This document shows positions 52,967-63,486 of a stretch of 64,000 nucleotides of DNA, piece after piece. The translations under genes and the position numbers were made by a program. The DNA is taken from assembly GCA_963457665.1 (NCBI GenBank), contig OY735222.1, positions 33,988,414-34,052,413 of the forward strand. Reading direction: 5' to 3'. The stretch is from Thysanoteuthis rhombus (taxonomy: Eukaryota > Mollusca > Cephalopoda > Oegopsida > Thysanoteuthidae). Each line of letters begins with the position of its first letter. The stretch's first letter is position 1. Below the pieces are notes generated by a model. It saw nothing but the letters and a program-made list of their open reading frames with translations. It was not told the DNA's origin and made no database searches.

Positions 52967-53580
52967 GGTAAGAAAAGTCCAAAAGGAGAAGGCAAAAATG
53001 GGATAGACGGGATACACGGACATTTTCTAGAGATAAGCAAAAGGAATTGCACCTAAAATGATGTGGTCAATGCTTAGATGAAATTGTCAATCATATAAAA
53101 ATAAAAGCTGCGAATTCGATCAGAGGGAAGTAAAAGAGACGTGACTGAATAGGAAAGTGATCCACTGATAAACGACTGGGTTAAATATCAGCAGACTAAT
53201 CATATAAGCACAAACCACAAAGTATTTGGGAAAGTTTTTTTTGTGGAATCATGAAATTCAACCGAATCATTCAATCCCAACCGGGAGTTATCGTGAACAA
53301 AGAGAGGATCAGTCAGGAACTGTGGCCTAAGGATAGAAAAGTTTAAAAGGAAGTAAAAATCTTGAAGAATCTTTGAACTTTGCTAGAAAACCTAAAAAAA
53401 ATATCAAGGTGATCGTTCTTTTAGAAAAGCCTAGTAAAGAAATTGGAGGGATTGAAAATCCGGGATGAATTGGAACCACCCAGACGAATGCATTTCTAAA
53501 TTTGGCAAGAATACTGAAGAATGCAGGTCACTCGATATCCAACTCAATGGGTTTCTTTCAATTGAAAAAAAACACATTTT
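51400..53580 (+). mobile_element. Highly degraded R4/Dong-like LINE (RLE class)
   Basis: Scattered + strand pieces match the R4 type: ALGWINYKKSIHDS (RT A motif region), LKYMDDKMM (RT C box), NHIGMKFGIEKCVQI, MDQRTRKLMTMHKDLHSRDD, and a ruined CCHC knuckle near 53050. The same protein is clearer at 59.4-60.7 kb. Many frame breaks; an old copy. Confidence 0.65.
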
Positions 53581-53589
53581 CATTATTTT

Positions 53590-53668
53590 CGGGATGCAAA
53601 TAATAATAATAATAATAATAATGATAATAATAATAATAATAATAAGAAGAAGAAGAAGAAGAAGATGA
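53590..53668. repeat. (AAT)n(AAG)n microsatellite
   Basis: AAT/GAT repeats at about 53599-53645 pass into AAG/AGA repeats to about 53680. It separates two R4/Dong-like pieces. Confidence 0.85.
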
Positions 53669-53679
53669 AGAAGACGAAG

Positions 53680-53905
53680 AAGAACTGCACGGATATTGAG
53701 GAAAGTGCTAGAAATATAAGGTCTGCGACACTAAATGTTAGCAGTGGCTTAACAGAGAAAGGAAAATGGAAGTGGAGACGTGAACCAAAGCACTGGTGTG
53801 ATAGGCAAGGGAGAGAAGAAATGTGGCCTGAAGAATTGAAGAGACTTACTGTCTCTCAGCCTTCAACAATGACCACTAGGCAGCTGGAGTGAGATTGCAA
53901 ATAAT
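53680..53905 (+). mobile_element. 3' end of an R4/Dong-like LINE after a TAA-type tract
   Basis: CTGCACGGATATTGAGGAAAG matches 60606 onward in the clearer copy, and GAGACTTACTGTCTCTCAGC, then CACTAGGCAGCTGGAGTGAG matches its 3' UTR. It may be a second, strongly truncated insertion. Confidence 0.6.
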
Positions 53906-55130
53906 AACAATTACAACACCACCAGCAACAACGGCAACAACAAATGTCCACATTATCAAATATACCTTATTCTTTAAAAAAAATTGCATTCATCAGTAAA
54001 AACGCACGGCCCAAAGGGGCCCTGTTCGAGCAATAGTACATTGGCTGGGCTACCAAAGAACTACCACAGTTGTTCAATGATAGACACCGCCATAGCCAGA
54101 AAAGGTACTGAAATCGACCTATATTAGCACTTCACGCCCTCAAGTTTCGGAATTTTCACATCTTGCACCCAATGAAGTGCTACGTTCACAAAAAGAATCC
54201 ATTTGGGATGCAATTCAATGACCATCGCTATCACTGGAAAAATTATGACTTGCCTAAACAGCACGACAGTCTAGCGTTACTTGAAGATTATGCAAACAAA
54301 CATTCTAGTTTACTCATACGAACTTTAGAATTCCAGGTATCATTCATGGTCAGAGTTTTGAAGAAATACACCGGCAAGGACCTAAACAGGCGCGAAAAAC
54401 CATTGGAAAGTTAGGCTGGGATCTTCAACTGATATCGCTCAAATAATATTACCACAGGTTTCGAAACTTGGGTACTGAAGATTACATCATTGTTCTTGAC
54501 CACAACGGTGATATTCTCTGGAATACCTTTAAAGGTAAATCCTCATAACGTAAACATTGGCATTAGCCTCTCGTCACTTTACTTGCAGACGTAAATTGTA
54601 ACTAGGAAAAAAATGCCCAATATGTGGTAACAGCTGTGTTGTATATAAACAGAGAGAGGGGGTGGAGAAAGTGTGAGTGTGCGATAGTAGTGGTAGATAG
54701 AGAGGGATTGACATTATAGACAGCAGTCAGGAACAAGGCTGCCAATGTAAATTCGTACAAAATTTGTTTTATTTGCCTTCTGTTTTACGCTTAGTAAAAC
54801 GCCCGATATTTTGATACGACTGAATTTTCATGAATGTCGTGTCAGTATTATCATATTCCAGTCAATCTGACACAAAAAGGGCCTAACCCAGGAAAAATGG
54901 CAATAGTAATGTTTCATAGTTTTTATTGATCCTAATACCCTCCTGTATCTTGAAGTCTTACTTCATGAACGTCGTGACTGTTGTCATTGGCAAATATATA
55001 AGGCACTAGACCACTGACCAACTGCAGCCGCAACACATGGGATTAAGAACCCTACGATGGACGGAAAGAGAGGGTCCAGTTAAATATATATGTATCATAA
55101 ATAGGAACACTCATAAAAAATCACGTTTTA
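53906..55130. other. No gene recognised; one unassigned frame
   Basis: A + strand frame at 54163-54414 (MKCYVHKKNPFGMQFNDHRY...) is open for 83 codons but matches nothing I know and lacks splice context. The remainder is AT-rich intergenic sequence. Confidence 0.25.
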
Positions 55131-55139
55131 GACAGAAGA

Positions 55140-55600
55140 TCGGAGAATGTAGGTAATTCTAGCCCAAATACTTGAGAGGTAATTATGAAATAACCCTGGA
55201 TCCCCCCCAAAATGTAAACTAATTTTCTCTTGCAAAATCGTGCACTCTGACGCAATATTCCACTGAAAATCATTGATACGATTCGGATTTATTGTAACGT
55301 GTACATATAGCTGCAATGCAGGGGGTGACTGTAAAGAATTTCTGGATCCATCACAAAATGTAAACACAAATGTAAACATTTCCACCGAATTTGACTAACA
55401 TTCATTGAGAAATGTTTGAGATATTATGTTGTATGATAAGCTACAATGCTGGGGAGGGTGACCAATGGAATTTCCAGGATCAGCCCAAAATGTAAAGATT
55501 TCTTCAATTGCCCATTGCCCACTCTTTCCAAGTCAGTTTTTTGGAAGTTGCTCTTAACTCGTTGTAAAGGGTTTTGGTGATATTATATCTCTTTTCCAAA
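55140..55600. repeat. Diverged tandem repeat, about 140-bp unit, 3 copies
   Basis: CTGGATCC-CCCAAAATGTAAAC boxes recur near 55195, 55343 and 55470, each preceded by a TGCAATGCAGGGGGTGA-like box in at least two units. Confidence 0.5.
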
Positions 55601-56147
55601 AGCGAAGAATCACACTAGGATGGCAAGCCTTTGGCAGAGCTAGCTCAATCTTCAAAAATAAGAAGATCCCATTAATCCTAAAGAGAAGGGTGTATAACCA
55701 ATGCATCCTCCCAATAGTCACTTATGGAGCTGAAACATGGAACTTAACCAAGAGACAGACCCGTAAGCTGAGAACCATGCAACGTGCACATGAAAGAATA
55801 ATGCTGGGCCTCACATGGAGAGACCACAAAACAGCACCGTACATCTGGGAAAAGAAAAGAGTTAGAGACATCATAGAATCCATAAAAAATCTCAAATGGC
55901 GGTGGGCTGGCCATGTCACAAGAATGGCAGACAATCGATGGACATCACGACTCACAACGTGGATTTCCCGAGACCACATGCGCAACCGAGGCCGGCAAAA
56001 TGTTAGATGGAGAGACGAGCTAGACAAGTTCAGGAAGTACTGGCTCCGTGACGCCCATGATAGAGAAGTGTGACAAATCCTGGGGAAGGTCTATGTCCAA
56101 CGACGGACGCTAAAAGACTGATGATGATGATGATGATGATGATGATC
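55600..56147 (+). mobile_element. RTE-like LINE, best-preserved C-terminus, (GAT)n tail
   Basis: A 127-codon frame reads YNQCILPIVTYGAETWNLTK, RTMQRAHERIMLGLTWRDHK, KWRWAGHVTRMADNRWTSRL and DELDKFRKYWLRDAHDREV before one stop, then CCAACGACGGACGCTAAAAG and (GAT)n. 5'-truncated within the C-terminal half; probably the youngest copy in the window. Confidence 0.88.
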
Positions 56148-56149
56148 TT

Positions 56150-56400
56150 GTTTAGTATCTCTATGATGTCTAATAGTTTCAGTGGCATCTTTGTATATGT
56201 TTTCAATTACTTTTGTATAATTGTCATTTACACCTTGTTCTCGTATAATGTTGGGGACTGCCGCGTATTCTATCGAATTAAAGGTGTCTTCATAGTCTAC
56301 GTAAGCCAAACAAAGTGGTTTGTTGTATTGTATTGCCTCCTCGATCCGCTGATTTAATGGTTGTATATTGTGTATTGTCGAGTACCCACTTCTTGTTCGT
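56150..56400 (-). mobile_element. Scrap of a LINE reverse transcriptase
   Basis: Minus-strand AYVDYEDTFNSIEYAAVPNI resembles the RT A-motif segment of many LINEs (D-Y-x-K-A-F-D-S). It lies next to, but opposite in strand to, the RTE-like copy ending at 56147. Confidence 0.5.
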
Positions 56401-57560
56401 CTGGTTAGTTTTCATTTGAAGTGTTTGTTAATCTGTGTCTAAGTATTTCCCAGTGCTGACATTTTTGTTGTCTCCTTGTATAATAGGATCACTATTTCAT
56501 AACAGTAGTTTTGTTTTCTTGTAAGCATAGTATGAATAGTTGCACTATTCATACAATGACCTCTTGTAAAAGATCTATCGTTATACCATCTTCACCTGTG
56601 GTTTTGCCACCTTTCATATTTTGTGACACAAAAACTATTTTGTTTGTTAGGAAGAAAAACACGGAGAGTAAAACATGTCAGAATAGGAAAGAGCTTGGAA
56701 GGTGCTAGACCACAGTGGTAAGCTATAGATTTCTTTTTGTATTTAATTATATGTGAACTCATTTTTATTGGAATACATATTTTCCCTGGCCGCCATGATG
56801 CGTGAAGCTTTTCAAGACATTATCATTTTTGAAAAAATAGTCCTTCACAATCTGCAGTTTAGACTGTCTTTTTGTCTTCAAAATTTTCGATAATTGCACG
56901 TGTTTTTTTATATGTAAAATTACATCCAAAAAAAAAAAGAATATAGTTGAAATATGACCGTTTTTATAGGGTAGAATGGAGTGAAAAACGTTAAAAAAAA
57001 CATTAGACTAATAGCAATACATGATGTTATGAACAGTGAGATTCAATTAATTACGGACGAACTGACACGTGATATTAACTTATAACATGATCCACCCGTT
57101 TATCTTTAATGTTAACAAATTACGAATGTGATGGCCGTCTTCATCCGATGAGCCTTGTACCCTTTTTGCAATAGTAGTATGTTGGACATAATTGCTAATT
57201 AGTTAAGAGAGAGAAAGAGAGAGGGGGAAGAATCTATAAGAAAAAATAAGGTTAGAACAAAATATCCTCTACGTCTGTGATAGCAAGATACTTCTGGAAA
57301 AATATTACTTTTGGTTAAAAAAAACTTTACTTGCATGTGAATAGAAATCCAGAGCGTATCCGTTTTAGCTTTGTTGGACTAGTAGTTTAATTTTAGATCC
57401 TCTTAAATCCAATTTTAAATTTATTGTTTCATTGAAAACTGAATTATTCTCTGAAATCTAGAAAATCTCCTACGTCCCATGTCCTCCGCTGTGAAAGGGT
57501 ATAACGCTATGATAAATTTCAGCTCCCGACATGCAAAATTGTGGCCTACGTGGAACTAAT
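56150..57560. other. No gene supported
   Basis: About 56150-56400 continues with RT-like words on the minus strand (AYVDYEDTFNSIEYAAVPNI), suggesting an adjoining LINE scrap. The remainder is AT-rich with no recognised feature. Confidence 0.3.

Positions 57561-57563
<3 letters not shown>

Positions 57564-57591
<28 letters not shown>
57564..57591. repeat. (TA)n microsatellite
   Basis: Pure TA run directly before the hammerhead-carrying segment. Confidence 0.9.
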
Positions 57592-57595
<4 letters not shown>

Positions 57596-58160
57596 TCACA
57601 AAACTCCTACTAATAATATCCTCACACCACATCCAAGATACTTTCAATACTGGAAGCTTCAAAGTCCCATAGGAAAAATTCACCTTAGCCAGTTATACCA
57701 CTTGTCCAAATCATAGCCAACAGATTTTTGATAACTTACAAGGTTGAAACCTATGTAGCTCCTTGACCTCACCACCCCTCCATTTACACTATCCATAACA
57801 TACCCAAAAAATCGGACTCCACATCACTTCCCTCCAACCCTGACACACTCTGCCCTCTCCAAGACCAACTGCTGCTGCTTAACCAAAGACTTCATAATTA
57901 TAACTAGCTGGACTTTCTCTCACACAGCAGGATGCCTCCAGTAGCCTTTATAAAATATTTTACCCACAAGACATAGCTCCTGATAGTGGACTCTGGTTCC
58001 ACATTGGAACTTTAAACCCTAAAAACACATACTCACACAGCACAGACCACTGAAGATGGGAAAAATCCCGAAACATGTCTGGACCATTAACATATAAGGA
58101 TTAATAAACCTTACCTCTGAACACTTTACTCCCGAGTCTGTCTCACTCTTTACAGTTCAC
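57590..58160 (+). mobile_element. Noncoding retroelement end carrying a hammerhead motif, probably PLE-derived
   Basis: A (TA)n tract at about 57564-57591 is followed by some 550 bp of C/A-rich sequence with no long frame. It contains the hammerhead-like motif at 58050 and ends near another AT-rich tract (about 58160). Assignment to a Penelope-like terminal repeat rests on the ribozyme and the AT-microsatellite setting, and is an inference. Confidence 0.35.
58045..58085 (+). ncRNA. Hammerhead ribozyme-like motif with intact core
   Basis: CTGAAGA is at 58050-58056, stem II is GGGA/TCCC with an AAAA loop, and GAAA is exact at 58070-58073. A palindromic ACATGT (58073-58078) is followed by C58079 as the expected cleavage position. 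Stem I begins CCA (58047-58049) with TGG (58080-58082). All conserved core boxes are present. Confidence 0.6.
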
Positions 58161-58441
58161 TATATAATATATAAAATCTTTTTAGATCATATACACATGT
58201 TTATATATATAAGCTTTCTATATATATACATGCATATATCACATGGATACTCATATATGAATGCAAGTATGAGTATACATATGTGTGTGTATGCAAACTA
58301 AAACAGAGTATTCATAAGAAGTATAAATAGCATTTGATGTGTGTGCGTGTGCATGAGTTCCAGGATATTCACAAACAGATTTTTACTTTTGATTTAACAA
58401 TCATTTAATCGATTTCCGTATTTAAATCTGCAACTTAAAAT

Positions 58442-58719
58442 TCAAAAAGGTTCCGACACTCTGTAGTTACTGCGAATGGCTTGTTCGTAGCTGGGAGGAG
58501 CACAGTCGATTAACTCACCGTCCAGCGCGCTGAACGAACGAGGTGGTCGGAAAGGATCCCGTGATACGAAATCGCCAACCCCAGTCGTCGACGTCGTTGT
58601 CGATCGCATATTAATAACCCGTTCTGGTTTCGGCTCTTCTTTTCTTATGTAGAAGACGAACAACCCAACACCCACGGCGCAAACCACGAGGCATCCAATT
58701 ACAATACCCGCAATGGCAC
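58442..58719 (-). CDS. Terminal exon of a second type I membrane protein with a PPxY tail
   Basis: The acceptor TTTATTTATTTTCAG leads into a phase 1 exon starting AIAGIVIGCLVVCAVGVGLF, a clear single membrane span, followed by VFYIRKEEPKPERV and an approximately 65-residue cytoplasmic tail. Near the C-terminus is CAPPSYEQAI. PPxY is the established ligand of WW domains, including NEDD4-family ubiquitin ligases, so trafficking or ubiquitin control of a surface protein is a reasonable inference. The stop is TGA at 58444-58442. Coding GC is well above the flanks. No upstream exon was found between 58.72 and 64 kb, a stretch full of retroelements and microsatellites, so the rest probably lies beyond the right edge. 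The entry phase equals that of the last exon of the gene at 12-38 kb; kinship is possible but unproven. Confidence 0.75.
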
Positions 58720-59169
58720 CTGAAAATAAATAAAAAGTTGTTTTTTTTAATACGTGATTCAATGCAATTTTCAAGACGAAAAAACAATCAAGGCTACACG
58801 TTAGCATTTCAAGAAAAGTCATTCACATGTTCATAACATAGAAAAATACAACTGGTATGAGACAACAGTCGGGCTAAATAGATGTTAGTTAAGTATAACT
58901 GTTCTGACACCAAGATGAAAGTACGTATTATTCTTGGTTCAGACAGCTTAAACACTAACTCGGCAGAAATGATGAAAATAACGAGAAAACATGAATGAAG
59001 TATCAAATTGACTGCTTCGTCCGACCCACACTTCTCATTGGACTTTTAAAAATAAACGAAGATTTGATGTTTTTTAGGGGATGGGGAGAGGAGGTACTTG
59101 TCAACAATACAAATAGTCAATGACGCAGCGAGAAATCTTTTTTGTTATCTGTTGCGATGCTCGAATCCA

Positions 59170-59323
59170 ACTGTCCTAACCGATGGAAGCATTAAGGAAC
59201 GACCTTGAACATCTTGAAAACAAACAAGGACGAGACCATACAGTTGAGACAAATAACAACGACACTTCACGTGACACCTGGTCTGCGTGCGCGTCCCAGG
59301 ACACCTCATCAGTCATGCGTGAA

Positions 59324-59325
<2 letters not shown>
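59170..59325 (+). other. Unassigned short frame before a (TAA)n tract
   Basis: EALRNDLEHLENKQGRDHTV is open and runs into poly-Asn from the TAA repeat. Possibly a retroelement fragment; not recognised. Confidence 0.25.

Positions 59326-59374
<49 letters not shown>
59326..59374. repeat. (TAA)n microsatellite, insertion site of an R4/Dong-like LINE
   Basis: About 16 TAA units immediately before the LINE; another (TAA)n follows its 3' end at about 60886-60916. Confidence 0.95.
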
Positions 59375-60883
59375 TGAACTCCCGGACAACAGCAAGATTA
59401 GGGCACTGACCGCACAAGACCGATACAAGTACCTAGGTGTCCTTGAATGTGACACGATAAAACGGGAAGAAATGAAGGAGAAAATAAAGAGGGAATACCT
59501 TAGAAGGATAAGGAAAATATTAGAAACCAAATTAAACAGCAGAAATCTAATAAAAGGAATGAACACCTGGGCTATATCAGTAGTTAGGTATACAGGACCA
59601 TTCCTAGGATAGACAAAGGAAGAGCTCCAATCAATGGATAGGCGAACAAGGAAACTTATGACGATGCATAAAGCATTACACCCTAGGGATGATACAGATA
59701 GACTATACGTTAAGAGAAAAGAAGGTGGTAGGGGGCTCATCAGCATAGAAGACTGTGTCCAGAGAGCTAAAACAGTCCTAGAAAGGTATGTGCAAACAAA
59801 TAGTGAAGAAATCATAAAGAGCGCGAGAGATAGTGCAACAAACAATAAAGTAGAAAACAATAGAACAGTACAGCAGGCAAGAAAAGAAAGATGGGAAGGG
59901 AAAAAATTATACGGCGAGTTTAAAAGACAGATACAAGATATAGCAGACGAGAAATCATGGACGTGGTTACGAAAGGGGAACCTTAAGAGAGAAACAGAAT
60001 CGCTCATCATGGCAGCCCAAAACAAAAGCATAAGGGCAAACTACATAAAAGCAAAAATCGACAGAACACAGACAAACAGCAAATGCCGCATGTGCGGTGA
60101 AAGAGATGAGACGGTAAACCACATAACTAGTGAATGTAGTCAACTCGCCCAGAAGGAGTATAAGCATAGACACGATAGAGTAGCAACGATGATACACTGG
60201 GAACTAAGTAAACAAATGGGATTCAACCATGGGGAAAAGTGGTATCAGCACAAGCCAGAGGCAGTCTTGGAGAATGACAACCACAAACTACTGTGGGACT
60301 TTGACATCCAAACTGACCACCTCATCCAGGCAAGAAGTAATAGTAGACAAAAAAAAGGAAGGCCTGCCAAATAGTAGACGTTGCTGTACTTGCAGACCAT
60401 AGAGTAAAAAAGAAGGAGGGTGAAAAAAGGGAAAAATACCAGGACCTAGCAAGGGAGTTAAGAAAAATGTGGAACATGAAAACCAGGGTAGTACCGGTCA
60501 TAGTGGGCGCACTAGGAACTGTCCCCAAAACGCTGAGGGAGAGACTGGAGGAGATCGGGATTAGGAGGAGGATAGAGACCGTACAGACCACAGCACTACT
60601 GGGAACTGCACGGATACTGAGGAAGGTGCTAGGATATAAGTACTGCAACGAATTGTAGCTCTGTCATGATATGCGAAAGAGGGAAGAGACGTTAGCTGAG
60701 GACCTGAGGAGACTTATTGTCACTCAGTTTTCAGTGATAACCACTGGGCAACCGGTGTGAAACTGTTAATCGCAGAATTACTGTGACCTATGATTACTAG
60801 GGGAGGAGGGCTGGAGACTTGAGGAGACTTGCTGTCACTCAAACTCCAGCGGTTACCGCCAGGCAGCTGGTGTGAGATTCCAA

Positions 60884-60885
<2 letters not shown>
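59375..60885 (+). mobile_element. R4/Dong-like LINE, 5'-truncated, between TAA repeats
   Basis: The C-terminal part of an RLE-class non-LTR element. It reads YKYLGVLECDTIKREEMKEK, NTWAISVVRYTGPFLG, MDRRTRKLMTMHKALHPRDD, then the CCHC knuckle CRMCGERDETVNHITSEC, then LLWDFDIQTDHLIQAR where the restriction-like endonuclease begins. The expected RPD catalytic segment is lost to a small deletion near 60330. Downstream pieces (VVPVIVGALGTVPK, TTALLGTARILRKVLG) are in another frame. The largest open frame is 246 codons (59634-60374). Dong is known to insert in TAA repeats, which agrees with the flanks. Confidence 0.85.
60705..60885 (+). repeat. Duplicated 3' UTR block in the R4/Dong-like element
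   Basis: GAGGAGACTTATTGTCACTC (60710 region) and GAGGAGACTTGCTGTCACTC (60820 region) start two diverged copies of a block of about 60 bp that ends in a GGTGTGA box. Confidence 0.65.
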
Positions 60886-60918
<33 letters not shown>

Positions 60919-61156
60919 TAAATTCAACATATGTATGTTTTGTTCATACGATAATCATTGATAAATTTTACTATACAATTTTTCTTTTTTTATAAACTTG
61001 TCATGTAAATATCCCAAGTACACTGCACACTTACGCTATAATAAAAAAAAATGTCCCAGTAGACCGCAAACAATAACTGAAATTGCCCGTTAGACCATAC
61101 AATATATATGGATCTATGTGAATATAGGTACATATATATGAATATGAATATATATA

Positions 61157-61198
61157 TATGTGTGTGTGTGTGTGTATGTGTGTGTGTGTGTGTGTGTA
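61157..61198. repeat. (GT)n microsatellite
   Basis: A GT-rich run with a few interruptions. Confidence 0.9.
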
Positions 61199-61297
61199 TC
61201 CATGCACATTATATCCATGTAATTTATGTAATTTTTTTCAGTGTTTTTTATTGTTTTACGTATACTTTGTGATTATGGTGCTATGTGTAAATTCTCT

Positions 61298-61430
61298 CTT
61301 GTTTGGATCATCAGTTGATTACCTTATAACTATTCCGTTTTTCTCATCAAAACAGTTGTATAAACATGGTTCCCCAAAGGTGTTTATCCAACACCATCCC
61401 AGCTCTGATTTTAATATGTTGCTTACGTCA
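61298..61430 (+). repeat. Dispersed repeat copy shared with 41880-42010
   Basis: TTGTTTGGATCATCAGTTG, then AAAACAGTTGTATAAACATG and TCCCCAAAGGTGTTTATCC align with the 41.9 kb segment. Confidence 0.45.
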
Positions 61431-61439
61431 TACATATAA

Positions 61440-62190
61440 ATTTGTTATTTCATGTAGGGTATCATCATTATGTATTGTTTTTATATGTTATTCTATGCTT
61501 CTTATTTAGTTTCTTGAAACACAGCTTATGCATTTAACGATGAGGAATAAGTAAGTATAACAATAAACGTGACTCGTTTTTGTAGTTCACCCATGTTAAT
61601 ATCAAATCTGTTGTGTTAGTTTTAATCACAAACTGCATGCAAATCAACTGATGGTATTGTCTTTATTAAAACTACTTAAGCAAAAATTTCTTAAAATTGA
61701 TTTTCTACTAACATATTCAACCAAAGAATTTGATAATTTTCCCCCCTCCAACCTTGAAGATATTTCTTCCACGTCGTATAACATCATGCTTTCATTGATT
61801 TAATTTTTCCCTTTACATTATCGAATAAGTTGACCTTAGGCACATTGTTGGAACGAAATCAAACCACTTTCTACTCGTTAGTAACACCCCTATGTTTTAA
61901 ATATACTTGTACAATTTGTTACCTCGGATTTCATATTCGATTCTCCGACCCACCAAACTACCTATTAGTCAGACAAATGGACCAAAGCCAAATCTTATTC
62001 CTTTTCCTTGGTTCTAGTCAATAATCACTCACAATGGGATACTTTTTTTCGCAATCTTTATTAATAGAGAGAAATTCTACTGTTTGTTTATAATTTAAAA
62101 AAATATTCCATATTTTTATCCTTATCAATCAGTTACTGATGGATTATTCTATTTTTTTTTCTTAATGCACTTGGTTAACTTGGGGAGGGA
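61440..62190. other. No gene recognised
   Basis: AT-rich sequence before the second PLE fragment; no exon of the 58.4 kb gene was found here. Confidence 0.35.
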
Positions 62191-62194
62191 GGTC

Positions 62195-62480
62195 TATAAA
62201 TTTGATGGATATTCGAGGCAACCCATTTAATAAATGATTTAACAAGAACAAACTGAAAATTAGCCATAGTTGTACGGATAATTTTAATAAACTCATAAAA
62301 AAACATGATAATAACGTGATTAGAAATTATACTAACAAAGGAATTATAAATAAATCGGATGGCAATTGTACAAATAAAAACGGATGCCCTTTGAAAAGAC
62401 AAATGTCTCAAATCGAATATAGTATACCGAGCCGAAATATCAACCCCAAGATAATCTCTTAGAACTAAAATGTCCATATC
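62195..62480 (+). mobile_element. Second fragment of the same Penelope-like family
   Basis: The + strand encodes KLKISHSCTDNFNKLIKKHD, then a CTNKNGCPLKR knuckle and the start of the GIY-YIG linker. This closely parallels 840-1020 in the left-hand copy. It is truncated on both sides, broken, and runs directly into the TATATG array at about 62475. Confidence 0.6.
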
Positions 62481-62868
62481 CATATATATGAATATATATA
62501 TATACACACATATATAGTTATATAAATACATATATCGACGCATGAATACTTATATATTCGTATATATATACACATATATTCATATATATATACATTCATA
62601 CACACAAGCACACACACACATATATATATTTATATTCATATATATATATACCTATATTCACATAGATCCATGTATATATATACACATATATATATACACA
62701 TATATATACAAATATACATATACACATATACATATATACATATTCATATATGTATATACATTCTTGTAAATGTATGTGTATTTGTATATATATACATTAA
62801 TATACAAATATATATATATACATATATATACATATACACCTATATATTTACAAATATTCACGTATGTG

Positions 62869-62899
<31 letters not shown>

Positions 62900-63026
62900 G
62901 CATGTACATATGTATGCATAGATATACATATGTATGCACATATGTATACATGCATATGTATACATGCATATGTATATATACGTTTATACATTTACACATT
63001 TATCTACATACATATTCATATGTATA

Positions 63027-63093
<67 letters not shown>

Positions 63094-63340
63094 CCCTATA
63101 TACATATTCGTATATGTATACATAATAACCATTTATACATATTCATATATACATATGTATGCATATTTATATATATATGTATATATATATATACACATAT
63201 ACATATGTATGCATATACATATATACATACATGTACATATAAACATGCCCTTATATATGTATATATATACACACATACACGTTCATCTATACATATATGT
63301 GTACATGCACACATATATACTTATATGTTAATCGTGTCGT
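62475..63340. repeat. TATATG/(AT)n microsatellite-derived array
   Basis: About 860 bp of TA/TG/CA steps, with nearly pure (TA)n near 63025-63080. Y/I/C/H-rich frames on both strands are artefacts. Confidence 0.9.
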
Positions 63341-63486
63341 ATTATATACAAACGTACCTGAAATGATTCTTCCCCCCTTCAAGGTAAATATATTCAATTT
63401 AGATCATGTAAAGATTAAAAAAAAGTGTCTGCTGCAGGCCTCGAATCAGCCATCGTTATCTAGTAGCTTCAATTTAGTGATTCACT

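Noticed and set aside
54163-54414. 83-codon + strand frame as a gene
   Set aside because: No recognisable domain, no splice context, and neighbouring frames are full of stops.
59309-60031. 240-codon minus-strand frame
   Set aside because: Antisense shadow of the R4/Dong-like LINE coding sequence, extended by poly-Ile from the TAA repeat.
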